Below are positions 23,576 through 31,904 of a stretch of 36,630 nt of DNA, in pieces (positions within the stretch are counted from its first letter, which is position 1; each line of letters opens with the position of its first letter). The notes under the pieces were generated by a model. That model had not been told where the DNA came from. It saw nothing but the letters and a program-made list of their open reading frames with translations, and ran no database searches. Source of the DNA: Desulfatitalea sp. BRH_c12 (lineage in GTDB: Bacteria; Desulfobacterota; Desulfobacteria; Desulfobacterales; Desulfosarcinaceae); assembly GCA_000961655.1 (NCBI GenBank), contig LADR01000088.1:1-36630 (forward strand). Direction: 5' to 3'. The position numbers and the translations under genes were made by a program.

Positions 23576-23838
23576 CGGTGATCCGGGTGGGTGGTCCGCG
23601 CCACTCCCGAATGTAGGGTGGGCATTGCCCACCGCTATTGCCTAACAACATCATCGGTTTCTGATACTGATTTGCCCAAGCGATAGACACCGAATCGAAC
23701 ATCGATGAAACGTTGAACACGGCCAATCAGGGGCGATAATTATAAAAGACAATGGTGGGCGATGCCCACCCTGCTTGGCTGACGTGGCGCAGACCACCCA
23801 CCCGGGCCACCTCTTCCGTGCCAATCCCGAAAGTTGGT
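23576..23838. repeat. Repeat element with ~55-bp inverted arms (family B, MITE-like)
   Basis: The left arm (23581-23636) and right arm (23752-23808) are inverted, about 80% alike: tccgggtgggtggtccgcgcc against the reverse-complemented right arm, and each contains its own small palindrome (gggtgggcattgccc at 23615-23629, ggtgggcgatgcccacc at 23755-23771). Similarity continues outward to an attgg/ccaat core, and the right flank ends with gtgccaatcccgaaagttgg, the motif found at several other places in the window. The ~115-bp centre is unique and has no gene. No convincing target duplication was found. Confidence 0.65.
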
Positions 23839-23856
23839 TATACCAATTTGTATAGC

Positions 23857-23883
23857 GCGTCCTGGGGTGAAGAACAAGGACGC
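23857..23883. repeat. Short inverted repeat downstream of family B element
   Basis: GCGTCCT (23857-23863) and AGGACGC (23877-23883) enclose 'ggggtgaagaaca'. The loop motif ggggtgaaga and the later aaggcactat (23911-23920) recur at 7053-7076 in another intergenic region. Role unknown. Confidence 0.4.
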
Positions 23884-23928
23884 TACGCGTGAAGCCAAGG
23901 ATGCCCACACAAGGCACTATTTCGCGTA

Positions 23929-23957
23929 TTGACAAATACGCTCCTATACAGGTTATT
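23929..23957 (+). promoter_or_regulatory. Sigma-70-type promoter for the exported protein gene
   Basis: A perfect TTGACA (23929-23934) with a 17-bp spacer to GTTATT (23952-23957), a modest -10. It lies ~80 bp upstream of the preferred start. The reading frame can be opened from the TTG of this -35 box, which argues that translation really starts later. Confidence 0.5.
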
Positions 23958-24036
23958 ATTTGCAGCGTTAGGCTGGGTCGCAACCGTTCGGTTGTTCGTC
24001 CAGCGCATCGGTCATCCGCTTGAAAGGAACCTTACG

Positions 24037-24726
24037 TTGACGAAACTATCGCTCACCGGATTGGCGGTCTATCGAAGAATTCGGCGAAGAATCTGGTCAA
24101 AAATCTGGCCAGAAATATGGTTTGGGCTGCTGGTCGGTGCGGTCGTCGGAGGAGTGCTGGTGCAGCCCTCGTTCGCCGAACAGTGCCTTGCGCCTTCGCC
24201 GACCTTGCTCAAGGGCGAAGACCCCTATGCCCCTATCAAGGATCGCGACTTGACGCCCGGCGAAAACGACACCCTGAAACGGTTATACCAATCGCTGACC
24301 GGCAACTGGCGTGCAACGGCCGAAACCTTTTTCTGTACGAGCGCGGATGATCCAGACGACGTAGACAGCGATCGCGCGACGGGACAGGCCAAAGTCGTCG
24401 TAGACTATTCCGGCGATCTGACCATGACCGCAGAATTCTACTCGCCGCGTCAAAAAAGCAGTCATCAAGAGATCTTGCACATGTTCCAGAGTAACAACCG
24501 GCTGAGAATCGAACACGATACCGGGGCCGGTGATGTCGAGCTGATCGACATATCCGGGCATACCATCAGCTGTCTTTACCGGCGGATCGTGCCGATGGGC
24601 AAAGGGTCCTCACGGCGCGAATTCTTTTTCACGCTGCATGCCGCAGCCGATGCGTTCACGATCGAACAGCAGCTTTATATTCAAGGCAGATTGAGTTCGG
24701 GGCAGTCCTGGCACTTCAAACGATAA
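24037..24726 (+). CDS. Exported protein of unknown function
   Basis: 229 aa from TTG 24037, preferred because AAAGGA (24024-24029) precedes it and the upstream in-frame TTG is the promoter -35. A basic N-terminus (YRRIRRRIWSKIWPEIW) leads into a hydrophobic segment (FGLLVGAVVGGVLVQPSFAEQ), a signal peptide or membrane anchor. The mature part carries 'LTGNWRATAETFFCTSADDPDDV', then beta-rich segments with repeated aromatic strands to the end (EQQLYIQGRLSSGQSWHF), suggesting a small beta-barrel or lipocalin-like fold. Three cysteines are in the exported part. It is followed by yceH after 12 bp, so probably co-transcribed. No family recognised. Confidence 0.65.
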   Translation: MTKLSLTGLAVYRRIRRRIWSKIWPEIWFGLLVGAVVGGVLVQPSFAEQCLAPSPTLLKGEDPYAPIKDRDLTPGENDTLKRLYQSLTGNWRATAETFFCTSADDPDDVDSDRATGQAKVVVDYSGDLTMTAEFYSPRQKSSHQEILHMFQSNNRLRIEHDTGAGDVELIDISGHTISCLYRRIVPMGKGSSRREFFFTLHAAADAFTIEQQLYIQGRLSSGQSWHFKR

Positions 24727-24738
24727 CGGAGGCGCGTT

Positions 24739-25383
24739 ATGGAAGAAATGATACTGGATGAAAAAGAGGCGCGGGTCATCGGCAGCCTCATTGAAAAGCA
24801 ATTGTCCACGCCCGAATACTACCCGCTTTCTCTGAATGCCCTGACCAACGCCTGTAACCAGAAGAGCAACCGCGAACCGGTGGTGGCGTATGACGAAGCC
24901 ACCGTCGAAACCATTTTGGAAGGACTGATCGCCAAAAAACGAGTCAACAAGAGCATGGTCGGCCGCGTGCCCAAGTTCGAGGAACTGTTTATCCGCGAGC
25001 ATAACCTGGTGCCACGCGAAGCCGCCATTTTATGCGTGCTGCTGCTGCGCGGGCCTCAGACGGTCGGTGAAATTCGCAGCCGCACATTTCGGCTTTTCGA
25101 TTTTGGATCCGCTGAAGCGGTGTTGGAGACTTTGAACAATTTGCAGAATTGGGGCATGGTTATGCGCCTGGCGCGCATGCCGGGCCATAAGGAATCCCGT
25201 TATTGCCATCTTTTTTCTGGACGGCCGGACATCTCTCCGGAAGAGCCTGTGGCCGCTGCGCAGGCCGAGGCGCCCGTCGCGCCGGCGCGTATGGCCGCCG
25301 TCGAACAAGAGATCGCCGCGTTGAAGGAAGAAGTGGCTGCTTTGAAGGCGGTTTTCGATCAATTCAGAAAACAATTCGAATAG
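24739..25383 (+). CDS. yceH: YceH family protein (DUF480)
   Basis: 214 aa, as for E. coli YceH (215 aa). The family start LDEKEARVIGSLIEKQLSTPEYYPLSLNAL is unmistakable, followed by TNACNQKSNREPVV and 'REAAILCVLLLRGPQTVGEIRSR'. The two halves are winged-helix domains; the C-terminal ~45 residues form an Ala/Glu-rich coiled coil (AAVEQEIAALKEEVAALKAVFDQF). The function is not established; DNA binding is likely from the fold. Ribosome-binding site GGAGG lies nine bases before the ATG. Confidence 0.92.
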   Translation: MEEMILDEKEARVIGSLIEKQLSTPEYYPLSLNALTNACNQKSNREPVVAYDEATVETILEGLIAKKRVNKSMVGRVPKFEELFIREHNLVPREAAILCVLLLRGPQTVGEIRSRTFRLFDFGSAEAVLETLNNLQNWGMVMRLARMPGHKESRYCHLFSGRPDISPEEPVAAAQAEAPVAPARMAAVEQEIAALKEEVAALKAVFDQFRKQFE

Positions 25384-25482
25384 TCGTCTTTGCATTGCAT
25401 CCCAATTGCGACAATGGTAACAAGCGAGGCCTTCGATGGTGCGGTGCAATCCGCTGCCAAGCAGATAACCCAAAAACAGTCG

Positions 25483-26421
25483 ATGTCGGGAGATATCCTT
25501 GCTTTGCGTATTCCGGATCGGTTTTACATCCTGCTTTTATCGATCCTGTTTGCGGCCGCGGCCGGAATGCAGGATGCGGGTGCGGCTGCCTTTAATACGG
25601 TGGTCGATCCTACCGGCCGGACTGTGCGGGTGCCGGTCGCGCCGCGCCGCGTCGTTGCCCTGGCGCCGAATGTCACCGAGATCGTTTACAGCCTGAACCA
25701 GGCGCATCGCCTGGTGGGCGTGAGCAGCTTCAGCACCTACCCGCCGGCCGCCCGGCATTTGCCCACCATTGGGTCCTACATCAATCCCGATGTGGAGCGC
25801 ATTGTCGCATTGCAGCCCGACCTGTGCATCGCCATCAAGGACGGCAACCCCATTGCCGTGGTTGAGCAGTTGCAGTCGATCGGGGTGCCGGTGTTCGCCA
25901 TCGATCCGCGCAATCTTGAAACGATTATGCAAAGCGTGCAGGCCATTGGCGACCTGCTCGACGCCGGCCCCCACGCAGATGCGGTGGTCGGCGATATGCG
26001 CCGGCGTATTGCGCGGGTTCAGGCGCGGATTTCCGGCATAACCCACCGTCCCAAAGTGTTTTTTCAGATCGGCATTTCGCCGATCGTTTCCGTGGGCAGC
26101 AAAACCTTCATTCATACCCTGATCGAAATGGCCGGTGGCGTCAATGTCACGGCCGGTCCCACGCCTTACCCGCGCTACTCGCGTGAACAGGTGATCGTCC
26201 TGGCTCCGGAGGTGATCGTGATCTCTTCGATGGAGCGCACAGCCCTTTTCGAGCAGGTTAAAGCCGAATGGATGCAATGGCCGGCCATTGCAGCCGTGAA
26301 AAACGGGGCGATTTTCATTGCGCCGCCTGATTTGTTCGACCGGCCTTCACCCCGACTGGTGGATGCGCTGGAATTGCTGGCGGCCTTTATACATCCCGAA
26401 ACGTCAGCGGAGCGGCCATGA
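25483..26421 (+). CDS. btuF: Cobalamin ABC transporter substrate-binding protein BtuF type
   Basis: 312 aa from ATG 25483. The frame is open further upstream (ATG 25414, TTG 25390), but only this start gives a normal signal peptide (RIPDRFYILLLSILFAAAAGMQDAGAAA); none has a clear ribosome-binding site. Class III binding-protein features follow: 'DPTGRTVRVPVAPRRVVALAPNVTEIVYSLN', PDVERIVALQPDLCIA, 'VFAIDPRNLETIMQSVQAIGDLL' and PRYSREQVIVLAPEVIVISS. It captures cobalamin or another corrinoid in the periplasm for BtuCD. Siderophore-type specificity is possible by sequence alone; the neighbouring cobalamin riboswitch and BtuB argue for B12. Overlaps btuC by four bases. Confidence 0.85.
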   Translation: MSGDILALRIPDRFYILLLSILFAAAAGMQDAGAAAFNTVVDPTGRTVRVPVAPRRVVALAPNVTEIVYSLNQAHRLVGVSSFSTYPPAARHLPTIGSYINPDVERIVALQPDLCIAIKDGNPIAVVEQLQSIGVPVFAIDPRNLETIMQSVQAIGDLLDAGPHADAVVGDMRRRIARVQARISGITHRPKVFFQIGISPIVSVGSKTFIHTLIEMAGGVNVTAGPTPYPRYSREQVIVLAPEVIVISSMERTALFEQVKAEWMQWPAIAAVKNGAIFIAPPDLFDRPSPRLVDALELLAAFIHPETSAERP

Positions 26422-27422
26422 CGCCGGACGCACCCAAGCTGACCCGGCGCATCATGTGGGTCGTGCTGGCATTGTCGGCCGTGCTGCTGGTCGTCGCCTA
26501 CATCGGGTTGACGGCGGGATCGGCCGGCGGCGGGCCCTGGGCGGTGATCAAAAGCCTGCGCAACGATAGCGATGCCCGACTGCTGCACGATATCATCTGG
26601 CGCCTGCGCCTGCCGCGCGTGCTGCTGGCGGCGCTGCTGGGCGCCACGCTAAGTCTGGGCGGCATGGTATTCCAGGGCCTGCTGCGCAATCCCCTGGCCG
26701 AGCCTTACATCCTGGGGGTTTCCGGTGGTGCGGCCATCGGCGCCATCGTCGGCATCTTGCTGGGTCTGGCACGTTTTCCAGGCGTGTGGCTGACCGCTTT
26801 CATCGGCAGCTTGGCGACTCTCGGTGTGCTTTTCCTGATGTCGGCCGGCCGCTCGTTTCTCCGAACCAACACCTTGCTGCTCTCCGGTGTGATGGTCAAT
26901 GCTTTTTGCGCAGCCGTGATCATGTTCCTGATCTCGATGGCCCAGGACAGCCGCCTGCATAATATCATTTTCTGGCTGATGGGGGATCTGGCCGCAGCCA
27001 CCACTGACAAGGTCGGTATACTGGCGGCCACGGTAGTGCCTTGCTATGTTGTTATTTTTTCCCGCTCGCACGCCATGAACCTGATGACCCTGGGCAGTGA
27101 CATGGCCCACAGCATGGGCGTCAATATCAAGTACACCACCGCCTTGCTGCTGGTGGTCACATCGCTGATGGTCAGTGCCACCGTGAGTTACTGCGGCTTG
27201 GTAGGCTTTGTAGGCCTGGTCATCCCCCACATGCTGCGCCTGGGCTTGGGCCCCGACCACCGCGTACTGGCTCCGGCCTGCATCCTGGGCGGCGGTGCAT
27301 TCATGGTGCTATGCGACGTGCTGGCGCGCACGCTGCCGGCACAGGGCGAGATCCCGGTAGGGGTCATTTCGGCGATGATCGGAGCGCCGTTGTTTATTTA
27401 CCTGCTTCGTAAGTCCGGATGA
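26418..27422 (+). CDS. btuC: BtuC/FecCD-family ABC permease
   Basis: 334 aa with about ten transmembrane helices. Family motifs are RLPRVLLAALLGATLSLGGMVFQGLLRNPLAEPYILGVSGGAAIGA, TLLLSGVMVNAFCAAVIMFLISM, and FWLMGDLAAAT near the middle; the coupling-helix region GLVGFVGLVIPHMLRL sits before PASILG-like PACILGGGAFMVLCDVLAR. It forms the inner-membrane channel with BtuD. ATGA overlap with btuF. The gene ends 83 bp before btuD with a repeat motif between them. Confidence 0.9.
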   Translation: MTPDAPKLTRRIMWVVLALSAVLLVVAYIGLTAGSAGGGPWAVIKSLRNDSDARLLHDIIWRLRLPRVLLAALLGATLSLGGMVFQGLLRNPLAEPYILGVSGGAAIGAIVGILLGLARFPGVWLTAFIGSLATLGVLFLMSAGRSFLRTNTLLLSGVMVNAFCAAVIMFLISMAQDSRLHNIIFWLMGDLAAATTDKVGILAATVVPCYVVIFSRSHAMNLMTLGSDMAHSMGVNIKYTTALLLVVTSLMVSATVSYCGLVGFVGLVIPHMLRLGLGPDHRVLAPACILGGGAFMVLCDVLARTLPAQGEIPVGVISAMIGAPLFIYLLRKSG

Positions 27423-27459
27423 TGGAAAAAACGTGTTGCGGCTAAGCGTTACGTTTTGA

Positions 27460-27480
27460 GTCAATTTACGGGATTGGCAC
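27460..27480 (-). repeat. Core motif of family B repeat between btuC and btuD
   Basis: cgggattggcacg, the reverse complement of the cgtgccaatcccg-type core found at 23817-23829, lies in the 83-bp gap that splits an otherwise tight operon. It is not a full element. Confidence 0.45.
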
Positions 27481-27505
27481 GCAAGAAACGAAGACGAAAC
27501 AGACT

Positions 27506-28324
27506 ATGATCTCCACCCATCCCATAGCGATCGATGTCGACGCATTGAGCCATGCTTTTGAGGGGCGTTCGGTATTGAACGACCTGCATTTTCAGGTGCC
27601 GGCCGGCTGTTTTTTCACCGTGATCGGACCCAATGGCTCCGGGAAAACCACGCTGCTCAAATTGATCCTGGGGTTATTGCCCCTGCAGACAGGCCGCGTG
27701 CGTATTTTAGACAAGGCCCCCGGCAGGTACGCGGCACGGGATCTGGCCCGTACCATGGCCTATGTGCCCCAGAGTGTGCCGCTGTCGTTCGCCTTCAGCG
27801 TGCAGCAGGTGGTCATGATGGGCCGTGCGCCGCACCTGGGCTGGCTGGGCATCGAAAGCCCGCATGATCTTGACCTGGCGCGCCAGGCGATGGACCTGTC
27901 CGGCATCGGGCACCTGGCCGGACGGCGTCTCGATCAGTTGAGCGGCGGCGAACAGCAGCGCGTATTCATCGCGCGTGCGATCTGCCAGCAACCGGCCATC
28001 CTGTTGCTCGACGAACCGACCGCCGCCCTGGATCTGGCCCATCAGGTCCGCGTCATGGATTTGATGGAGCGCTTAAAAAACGAACAGGGCATCACCGTGA
28101 TCATGATTTCGCACGACCTGAACCTGGCTGCCATGTATGCCGATCAGGTGCTGCTGCTCGATCAGGGCCATATTGCCGCATTGGGGCCGCCACGCGCCGT
28201 GCTGGATTTCAACGTCCTCGAAAAGGTTTACGGCTGCGCCCTGCTGGTCGACAAAAGCCCCCTGGGCGACTACCCCCGCGTGCATCTGGTCCCCGGCCGG
28301 TATCTGGATCCGAACAGGGATTGA
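27506..28324 (+). CDS. btuD: Cobalamin ABC transporter ATP-binding protein BtuD type
   Basis: 272 aa. Walker A GPNGSGKTT at 41-49, Q-loop Gln in AYVPQSVPLSF (~89), signature LSGGEQQR at 145-152, Walker B ILLLDEPTAALD (~165-176) and the H-loop in MISHDLNLAAMY. It matches FecE/BtuD/HemV-type ATPases of vitamin B12 and siderophore importers, which pair with BtuC. It powers corrinoid import across the inner membrane. The 83-bp gap to btuC is unusually long for this operon and contains a repeat core, but no terminator is seen, so read-through is likely. Confidence 0.92.
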   Translation: MISTHPIAIDVDALSHAFEGRSVLNDLHFQVPAGCFFTVIGPNGSGKTTLLKLILGLLPLQTGRVRILDKAPGRYAARDLARTMAYVPQSVPLSFAFSVQQVVMMGRAPHLGWLGIESPHDLDLARQAMDLSGIGHLAGRRLDQLSGGEQQRVFIARAICQQPAILLLDEPTAALDLAHQVRVMDLMERLKNEQGITVIMISHDLNLAAMYADQVLLLDQGHIAALGPPRAVLDFNVLEKVYGCALLVDKSPLGDYPRVHLVPGRYLDPNRD

Positions 28325-28458
28325 CGGGATGCATTGCAGGGGCGTTCGCCCGTTGCGTGCGATGCCGATGCGTTGTTGACGACCGAGGGGGGTGCGTCGA
28401 ATGAAAACCGACACAAGGTTCGCCCTCACAAAAAGCGCTGCAGTCGCCTTAAAGGTTC
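28325..28458. other. Gap between btuD and riboswitch, with short repeat remnants
   Basis: No gene. aggggcgttcgcccg (28340-28354) resembles the family A hairpin with a shortened stem (GGGCG-tt-CGCCC), and cacaaggttcgccctc (28413-28428) resembles the family A tail (gcacaaggttcgctctc at 21039-21055). This may be a degenerate copy; the match is short. Confidence 0.35.
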
Positions 28459-28487
28459 TTGACATCCTGCTTCCAAATGCGTTAGTG
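28459..28487 (+). promoter_or_regulatory. Probable promoter of the riboswitch-btuB transcript
   Basis: A perfect TTGACA (28459-28464) is followed after 17 bp by TTAGTG (28482-28487), a poor -10. Its distance fits a transcript start just before the riboswitch. Confidence 0.4.
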
Positions 28488-28499
28488 GCCCGAATATAC

Positions 28500-28677
28500 G
28501 GTTCAGGTGCTCTCGAAATGGAGCTGTTCAAGGGAACTCCGTGCGATTCGGAGACGGGCCCGCCGCTGTAACCCCGCCCGACACCACTGTCGGGAACCTC
28601 ATGCGCCCTGTGCGCCACTGTCTGATTCAGGATGGGAAGGCTGCGCGTGAGGCGGGGAAGTCAGAAGACCTGCCTGG
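28500..28677 (+). ncRNA. Cobalamin (AdoCbl-type) riboswitch
   Basis: The conserved core is present in order: aaggGAACtccgtg, gacgggcccgccgctgtaac (28551-28572, the J6/3-like GGGCCCGCCRCUGU region), and the closing B12 box gaagtcagaagacctgcc (28657-28674). It represses downstream genes when cobalamin is plentiful. It sits in front of btuB and is followed by an intrinsic terminator, so transcription attenuation is the likely mode. The ABC importer genes lie upstream and are not under this switch. Confidence 0.93.
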
Positions 28678-28739
28678 ACGATGTTGGCCTTACTGGCGTG
28701 GACGACCGTTGGCCTGTGGATCGGTGGATAAAAAGGGAC

Positions 28740-28776
28740 ATCCCGGATCGAAATTTTCTTCGGTCCGGGATTTTTG
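28740..28776 (+). terminator. Intrinsic terminator downstream of the riboswitch
   Basis: ATCCCGGA (28740-28747) pairs with TCCGGGAT (28764-28771), extended by three inner pairs (one wobble), and is followed by a T-run (28771-28775). It separates the cobalamin riboswitch from btuB and is the expected expression platform. The btuB ribosome-binding site follows ~25 bases later. Confidence 0.85.
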
Positions 28777-28812
28777 TTTCCGGACCACCTGAGCGGAAAG
28801 GGAGTTCAAGAG

Positions 28813-30816
28813 ATGCGTGCTACCGGTATTTTTATTTTGATCAGTGTAATGCTGTTGGTCGGCGGGCTGTTCGATGCAACCCGGGCGCAAGAGCCAGCCG
28901 AAGATCCCGCGAAGACAACTTTGGGCGAGGTGGTGGTGACCGCCAGTCGCGAAAAAGAAGAAGTTACCAAAGTCCCGGCGCATGTGACGGTAATATCGGC
29001 CAAAGATATTGAAAATTCCACAGCACAGAATGTTCCAGAAGTGCTTCGCTCTGCTGGTATTCATGTAATTGATGTAGGTGGCAATCAGCGCAATTATAAT
29101 GTCGATTTGCGTGGATTTGGAGAGAGTTCTCCCCAGAACGCACTGTTGCTCGTGGATGGACGACGAGTCAACCTCCCTGACCTCTCTGGCCCCGATTGGA
29201 ATCTGGTCCCTATAGAACGCATCGAACGAATCGAAGTTGTCCGTGGCGGTCGCGGAAGTGTGCTATATGGCGATAACGCTACCGCGGGTGTTATCAACAT
29301 CATTACAAAAGAAGGGGCGAAGACGGCAGGAAGTGTCACTGCTGCATTTGGCAGTTATGACACTTTCAAAACTGCCGCTTCGCTCAGCGGAGCGCTTGGA
29401 ATCGGCGGGTATGATTTTAGCGCGAGTTATTTTGATACGCATGGCTACCGTGACAACAGTAATAGTGATGTAAAAGATCTGGGAACCAATTTATGGTTGG
29501 ATCCGAGCGATCGTGTCAGGCTGCATTTAAGTGCAGGGCACCACTACGATGATACTCGCAACCCTGGGGCTTTGTTGGATAGTGCATTGAACGCTGGTGT
29601 TTCACGAAAATCCACCACCCACCCTCTCGACTTTGATAAGGTGAAAGATTATTACATCAAAGCTGGCGCTGAAGTAAGCATTCTATCCAATGATCTCTTC
29701 AAACTAGAAGCGTCCTGGCGTGATCGGGACAAAGAAAGCTACGGAACATATTCCGGAGGTCTTTATTGGTTTGATGCGGATACCCAGTCGGATATTCTGA
29801 CCATATCTCCCCAGCTGATCTTTAAGGAGGATTTTGGTGGCATATCAAATACAATCATCTTTGGCGTCGATTATTCACAGGCCGAGCAGGACTATGATAG
29901 CACTGGTACTTCGGGCGACATAAAAGCGAAACTTGAAAAGATAAACAGCGGTTACTTTATTCATGATGATCTTAACCTGGATAATAATATTTCTTTGTCA
30001 GGCGGCTATCGATACGATCGGGCGGAATTCAAATATCGTCCCGCGAATGTAAGAAAAAGAAAATTGGATGAGGAGGCTTTTGATGTCGGTATCAATTATG
30101 CCTTAAACAAGGTCTCTCATATTTATGCGTCTTTTAACCGCGCATTCCGGTACCCCGTATTGGATGAACAATTCAGCTACCTATACAGTTCTGTAAACAC
30201 TTCGGTTGAACCCCAGACATCGGACAACTACGAAGTGGGCGGATCAATCGAAGTCGCCGGTGGGCTAAGAATACTTGCCAATTTTTTTCGAATTGCCACT
30301 GAAGATGAAATCTATTTCAATCCAGTCTCTTATCTTAACGAAAACATGGAGGATGATACCATCCGCCAAGGGGTTGAATTGGGTTTGGATTGGCAGTTAC
30401 ATGCCCTTCGTATGGGCGCTACCTACACCTATACTGAAACCGAATTCGATGACGGTCTCTACGCCGGCAATGAGGTCCCTTATGTTCCGCGCCACCAAGG
30501 GACAGCATACATCAACTATGCTTTCAATTCGGGATTGTTTATAGGATTGGATGCAAACTATATTGGTAGACGTTATTTGATCAGCGATTTTGAAAACCTA
30601 TTTGACAAAGCCGAATCGTATGCTCTGGTCAATGCCAAGATAAAATACGATTGGCGCTGGCTGTCCTTTTTCGCCAACCTAAATAATATATTCGACAAAG
30701 AATATTCGGCCTACAGTGGTCTTTCGTATGAGGCGTTCCCGGCGGAACCTGGTAGTTATCCCTCGCCCGGATTTAACGTCCTGGCCGGGGTCACCGCCCG
30801 GTTCGGCGGTATGTAA
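28813..30816 (+). CDS. btuB: TonB-dependent vitamin B12 receptor BtuB type
   Basis: 667 aa from ATG 28813 (GGGAG eight bases upstream; an earlier in-frame start at 28774 lies in the terminator). A signal peptide ends near RAQ. The TonB box is in TTLGEVVVTASREKEEV, as in E. coli BtuB. The plug domain shows 'RNYNVDLRGFGESSPQNALLLVDGRRVN' and 'IERIEVVRGGRGSVLYGDNATAGVINIITK', followed by a 22-strand-type barrel ending with phenylalanine-rich 'FNVLAGVTARFGGM'. It imports cobalamin or other corrinoids with TonB energy. The gene's base use appears AT-richer (AAT, TAT, TTT codons) than exbB-tonB downstream. Confidence 0.9.
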   Translation: MRATGIFILISVMLLVGGLFDATRAQEPAEDPAKTTLGEVVVTASREKEEVTKVPAHVTVISAKDIENSTAQNVPEVLRSAGIHVIDVGGNQRNYNVDLRGFGESSPQNALLLVDGRRVNLPDLSGPDWNLVPIERIERIEVVRGGRGSVLYGDNATAGVINIITKEGAKTAGSVTAAFGSYDTFKTAASLSGALGIGGYDFSASYFDTHGYRDNSNSDVKDLGTNLWLDPSDRVRLHLSAGHHYDDTRNPGALLDSALNAGVSRKSTTHPLDFDKVKDYYIKAGAEVSILSNDLFKLEASWRDRDKESYGTYSGGLYWFDADTQSDILTISPQLIFKEDFGGISNTIIFGVDYSQAEQDYDSTGTSGDIKAKLEKINSGYFIHDDLNLDNNISLSGGYRYDRAEFKYRPANVRKRKLDEEAFDVGINYALNKVSHIYASFNRAFRYPVLDEQFSYLYSSVNTSVEPQTSDNYEVGGSIEVAGGLRILANFFRIATEDEIYFNPVSYLNENMEDDTIRQGVELGLDWQLHALRMGATYTYTETEFDDGLYAGNEVPYVPRHQGTAYINYAFNSGLFIGLDANYIGRRYLISDFENLFDKAESYALVNAKIKYDWRWLSFFANLNNIFDKEYSAYSGLSYEAFPAEPGSYPSPGFNVLAGVTARFGGM

Positions 30817-30831
30817 GGCATAGGGGCGGTC

Positions 30832-31470
30832 ATGTATCAATTTTTCACAAGCGGCGGGCCGGTGATGTATCCTTTGCTGGCCTGCTCGTTCATCGTTTTG
30901 ACGGTCGTTTGCGAGCGGGCGATCTTCTGGCTGCGGCTGACCGTGCGGCGCAACCGGTCCTTGATCGATGAGGTGCTGGAACTGTGCCGCCGCGGCGACT
31001 GGGAGGCGGTGCGCCGCAAGACCGCCGGCAGCAAGGATTTCGTGGTGCGCATCCTGGTCAGCGGAATTCTGCACCGCGAGTTTTCGATGCTCAAGGCCAT
31101 GGAGGCCGCCGCGGCCGACGAGATTCAGCGCATGCGGCGCTACATGACCGTGCTGGATACGATGATCACGGTTGCGCCCATGCTGGGTATCCTGGGCACC
31201 GTCACAGGCATCATCACCTCTTTCGAGATGCTGGGCACGGCCGGACTCGAACAACCGGCGGCGGTGACCGCCGGGGTGGCCGAAGCCCTGATCAGCACGG
31301 CTACCGGGCTGGCCATCGCGATCTTTTCGGTGTTTCCGTACAACTATTTCAACTCAAAAGTGGCGCGCGCCACCCTGGACATCGAAAAATACGCGACTAG
31401 TTTGGAAATAGTATATGAAAAACTGAGCCACGCGGCTTCGCCTGAGATAAAAGGGCCAAGCGTAAAATAG
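30832..31470 (+). CDS. exbB: ExbB/TolQ-family proton channel protein
   Basis: 212 aa. Transmembrane helices at ~11-30 (GPVMYPLLACSFIVLTVVCERAIFWL), ~115-140 (VLDTMITVAPMLGILGTVTGIITSF) and ~150-175 (EALISTATGLAIAIFSVFPYNYF), the MotA/TolQ/ExbB pattern with the conserved APMLGILGTVTGI and ISTATGLAIAI. Together with ExbD it uses the proton gradient to energise TonB. It is 15 bp after btuB and 23 bp before exbD. By position it serves BtuB rather than Tol/Pal. Confidence 0.9.
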   Translation: MYQFFTSGGPVMYPLLACSFIVLTVVCERAIFWLRLTVRRNRSLIDEVLELCRRGDWEAVRRKTAGSKDFVVRILVSGILHREFSMLKAMEAAAADEIQRMRRYMTVLDTMITVAPMLGILGTVTGIITSFEMLGTAGLEQPAAVTAGVAEALISTATGLAIAIFSVFPYNYFNSKVARATLDIEKYATSLEIVYEKLSHAASPEIKGPSVK

Positions 31471-31493
31471 CCGAATGAAAAGTAAATAGATCG

Positions 31494-31904
31494 ATGAAAA
31501 TTCCCGTCCATACCCGCTCGGCGGCGCGTATCGAGATGTTGCCGCTTATCGATGTGGTTTTCCTGCTGCTGGTGGTCTTCATCTACGCCATGCTGTCCAT
31601 GGCTGTGCACAAAGCGCTGCCGGTGGCCCTGCCTACCTCCGGCACCGCGCAGACGCAACAGCAGACCCTGCTGTCCATTACGGTTACGGCGCAAAACGCC
31701 ATTTTTGTCGATAAAAGGCCGGTGCCGCTGGATGCGTTGGCCGATGTCCTGCGCGAGCGGTCCGCCCAGGACGATGAAACGGGCGTTATGCTTTTCGCGG
31801 ACCATGATCTGTCTTACCAGTCATTATTCAAGGTGCTCGACCAGGTGCGCCGGGCCGGCTTGAGCCGTATCCATTTGCAGGCTGAATCGGAGCCGCGGCC
31901 ATGA
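31494..31904 (+). CDS. exbD: ExbD/TolR-family protein
   Basis: 136 aa. One N-terminal transmembrane helix with the expected aspartate in 'EMLPLIDVVFLLLVVFIYAML' (Asp in LPLIDVVF carries the proton in ExbD), then a periplasmic domain with 'LLSITVTAQNAIFVDKRPVPLDALADVLRER' and 'VMLFADHDLSYQSLFKVLDQVRRAGLSRI'. Partner of ExbB. It overlaps tonB by four bases (ATGA). Confidence 0.9.
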   Translation: MKIPVHTRSAARIEMLPLIDVVFLLLVVFIYAMLSMAVHKALPVALPTSGTAQTQQQTLLSITVTAQNAIFVDKRPVPLDALADVLRERSAQDDETGVMLFADHDLSYQSLFKVLDQVRRAGLSRIHLQAESEPRP

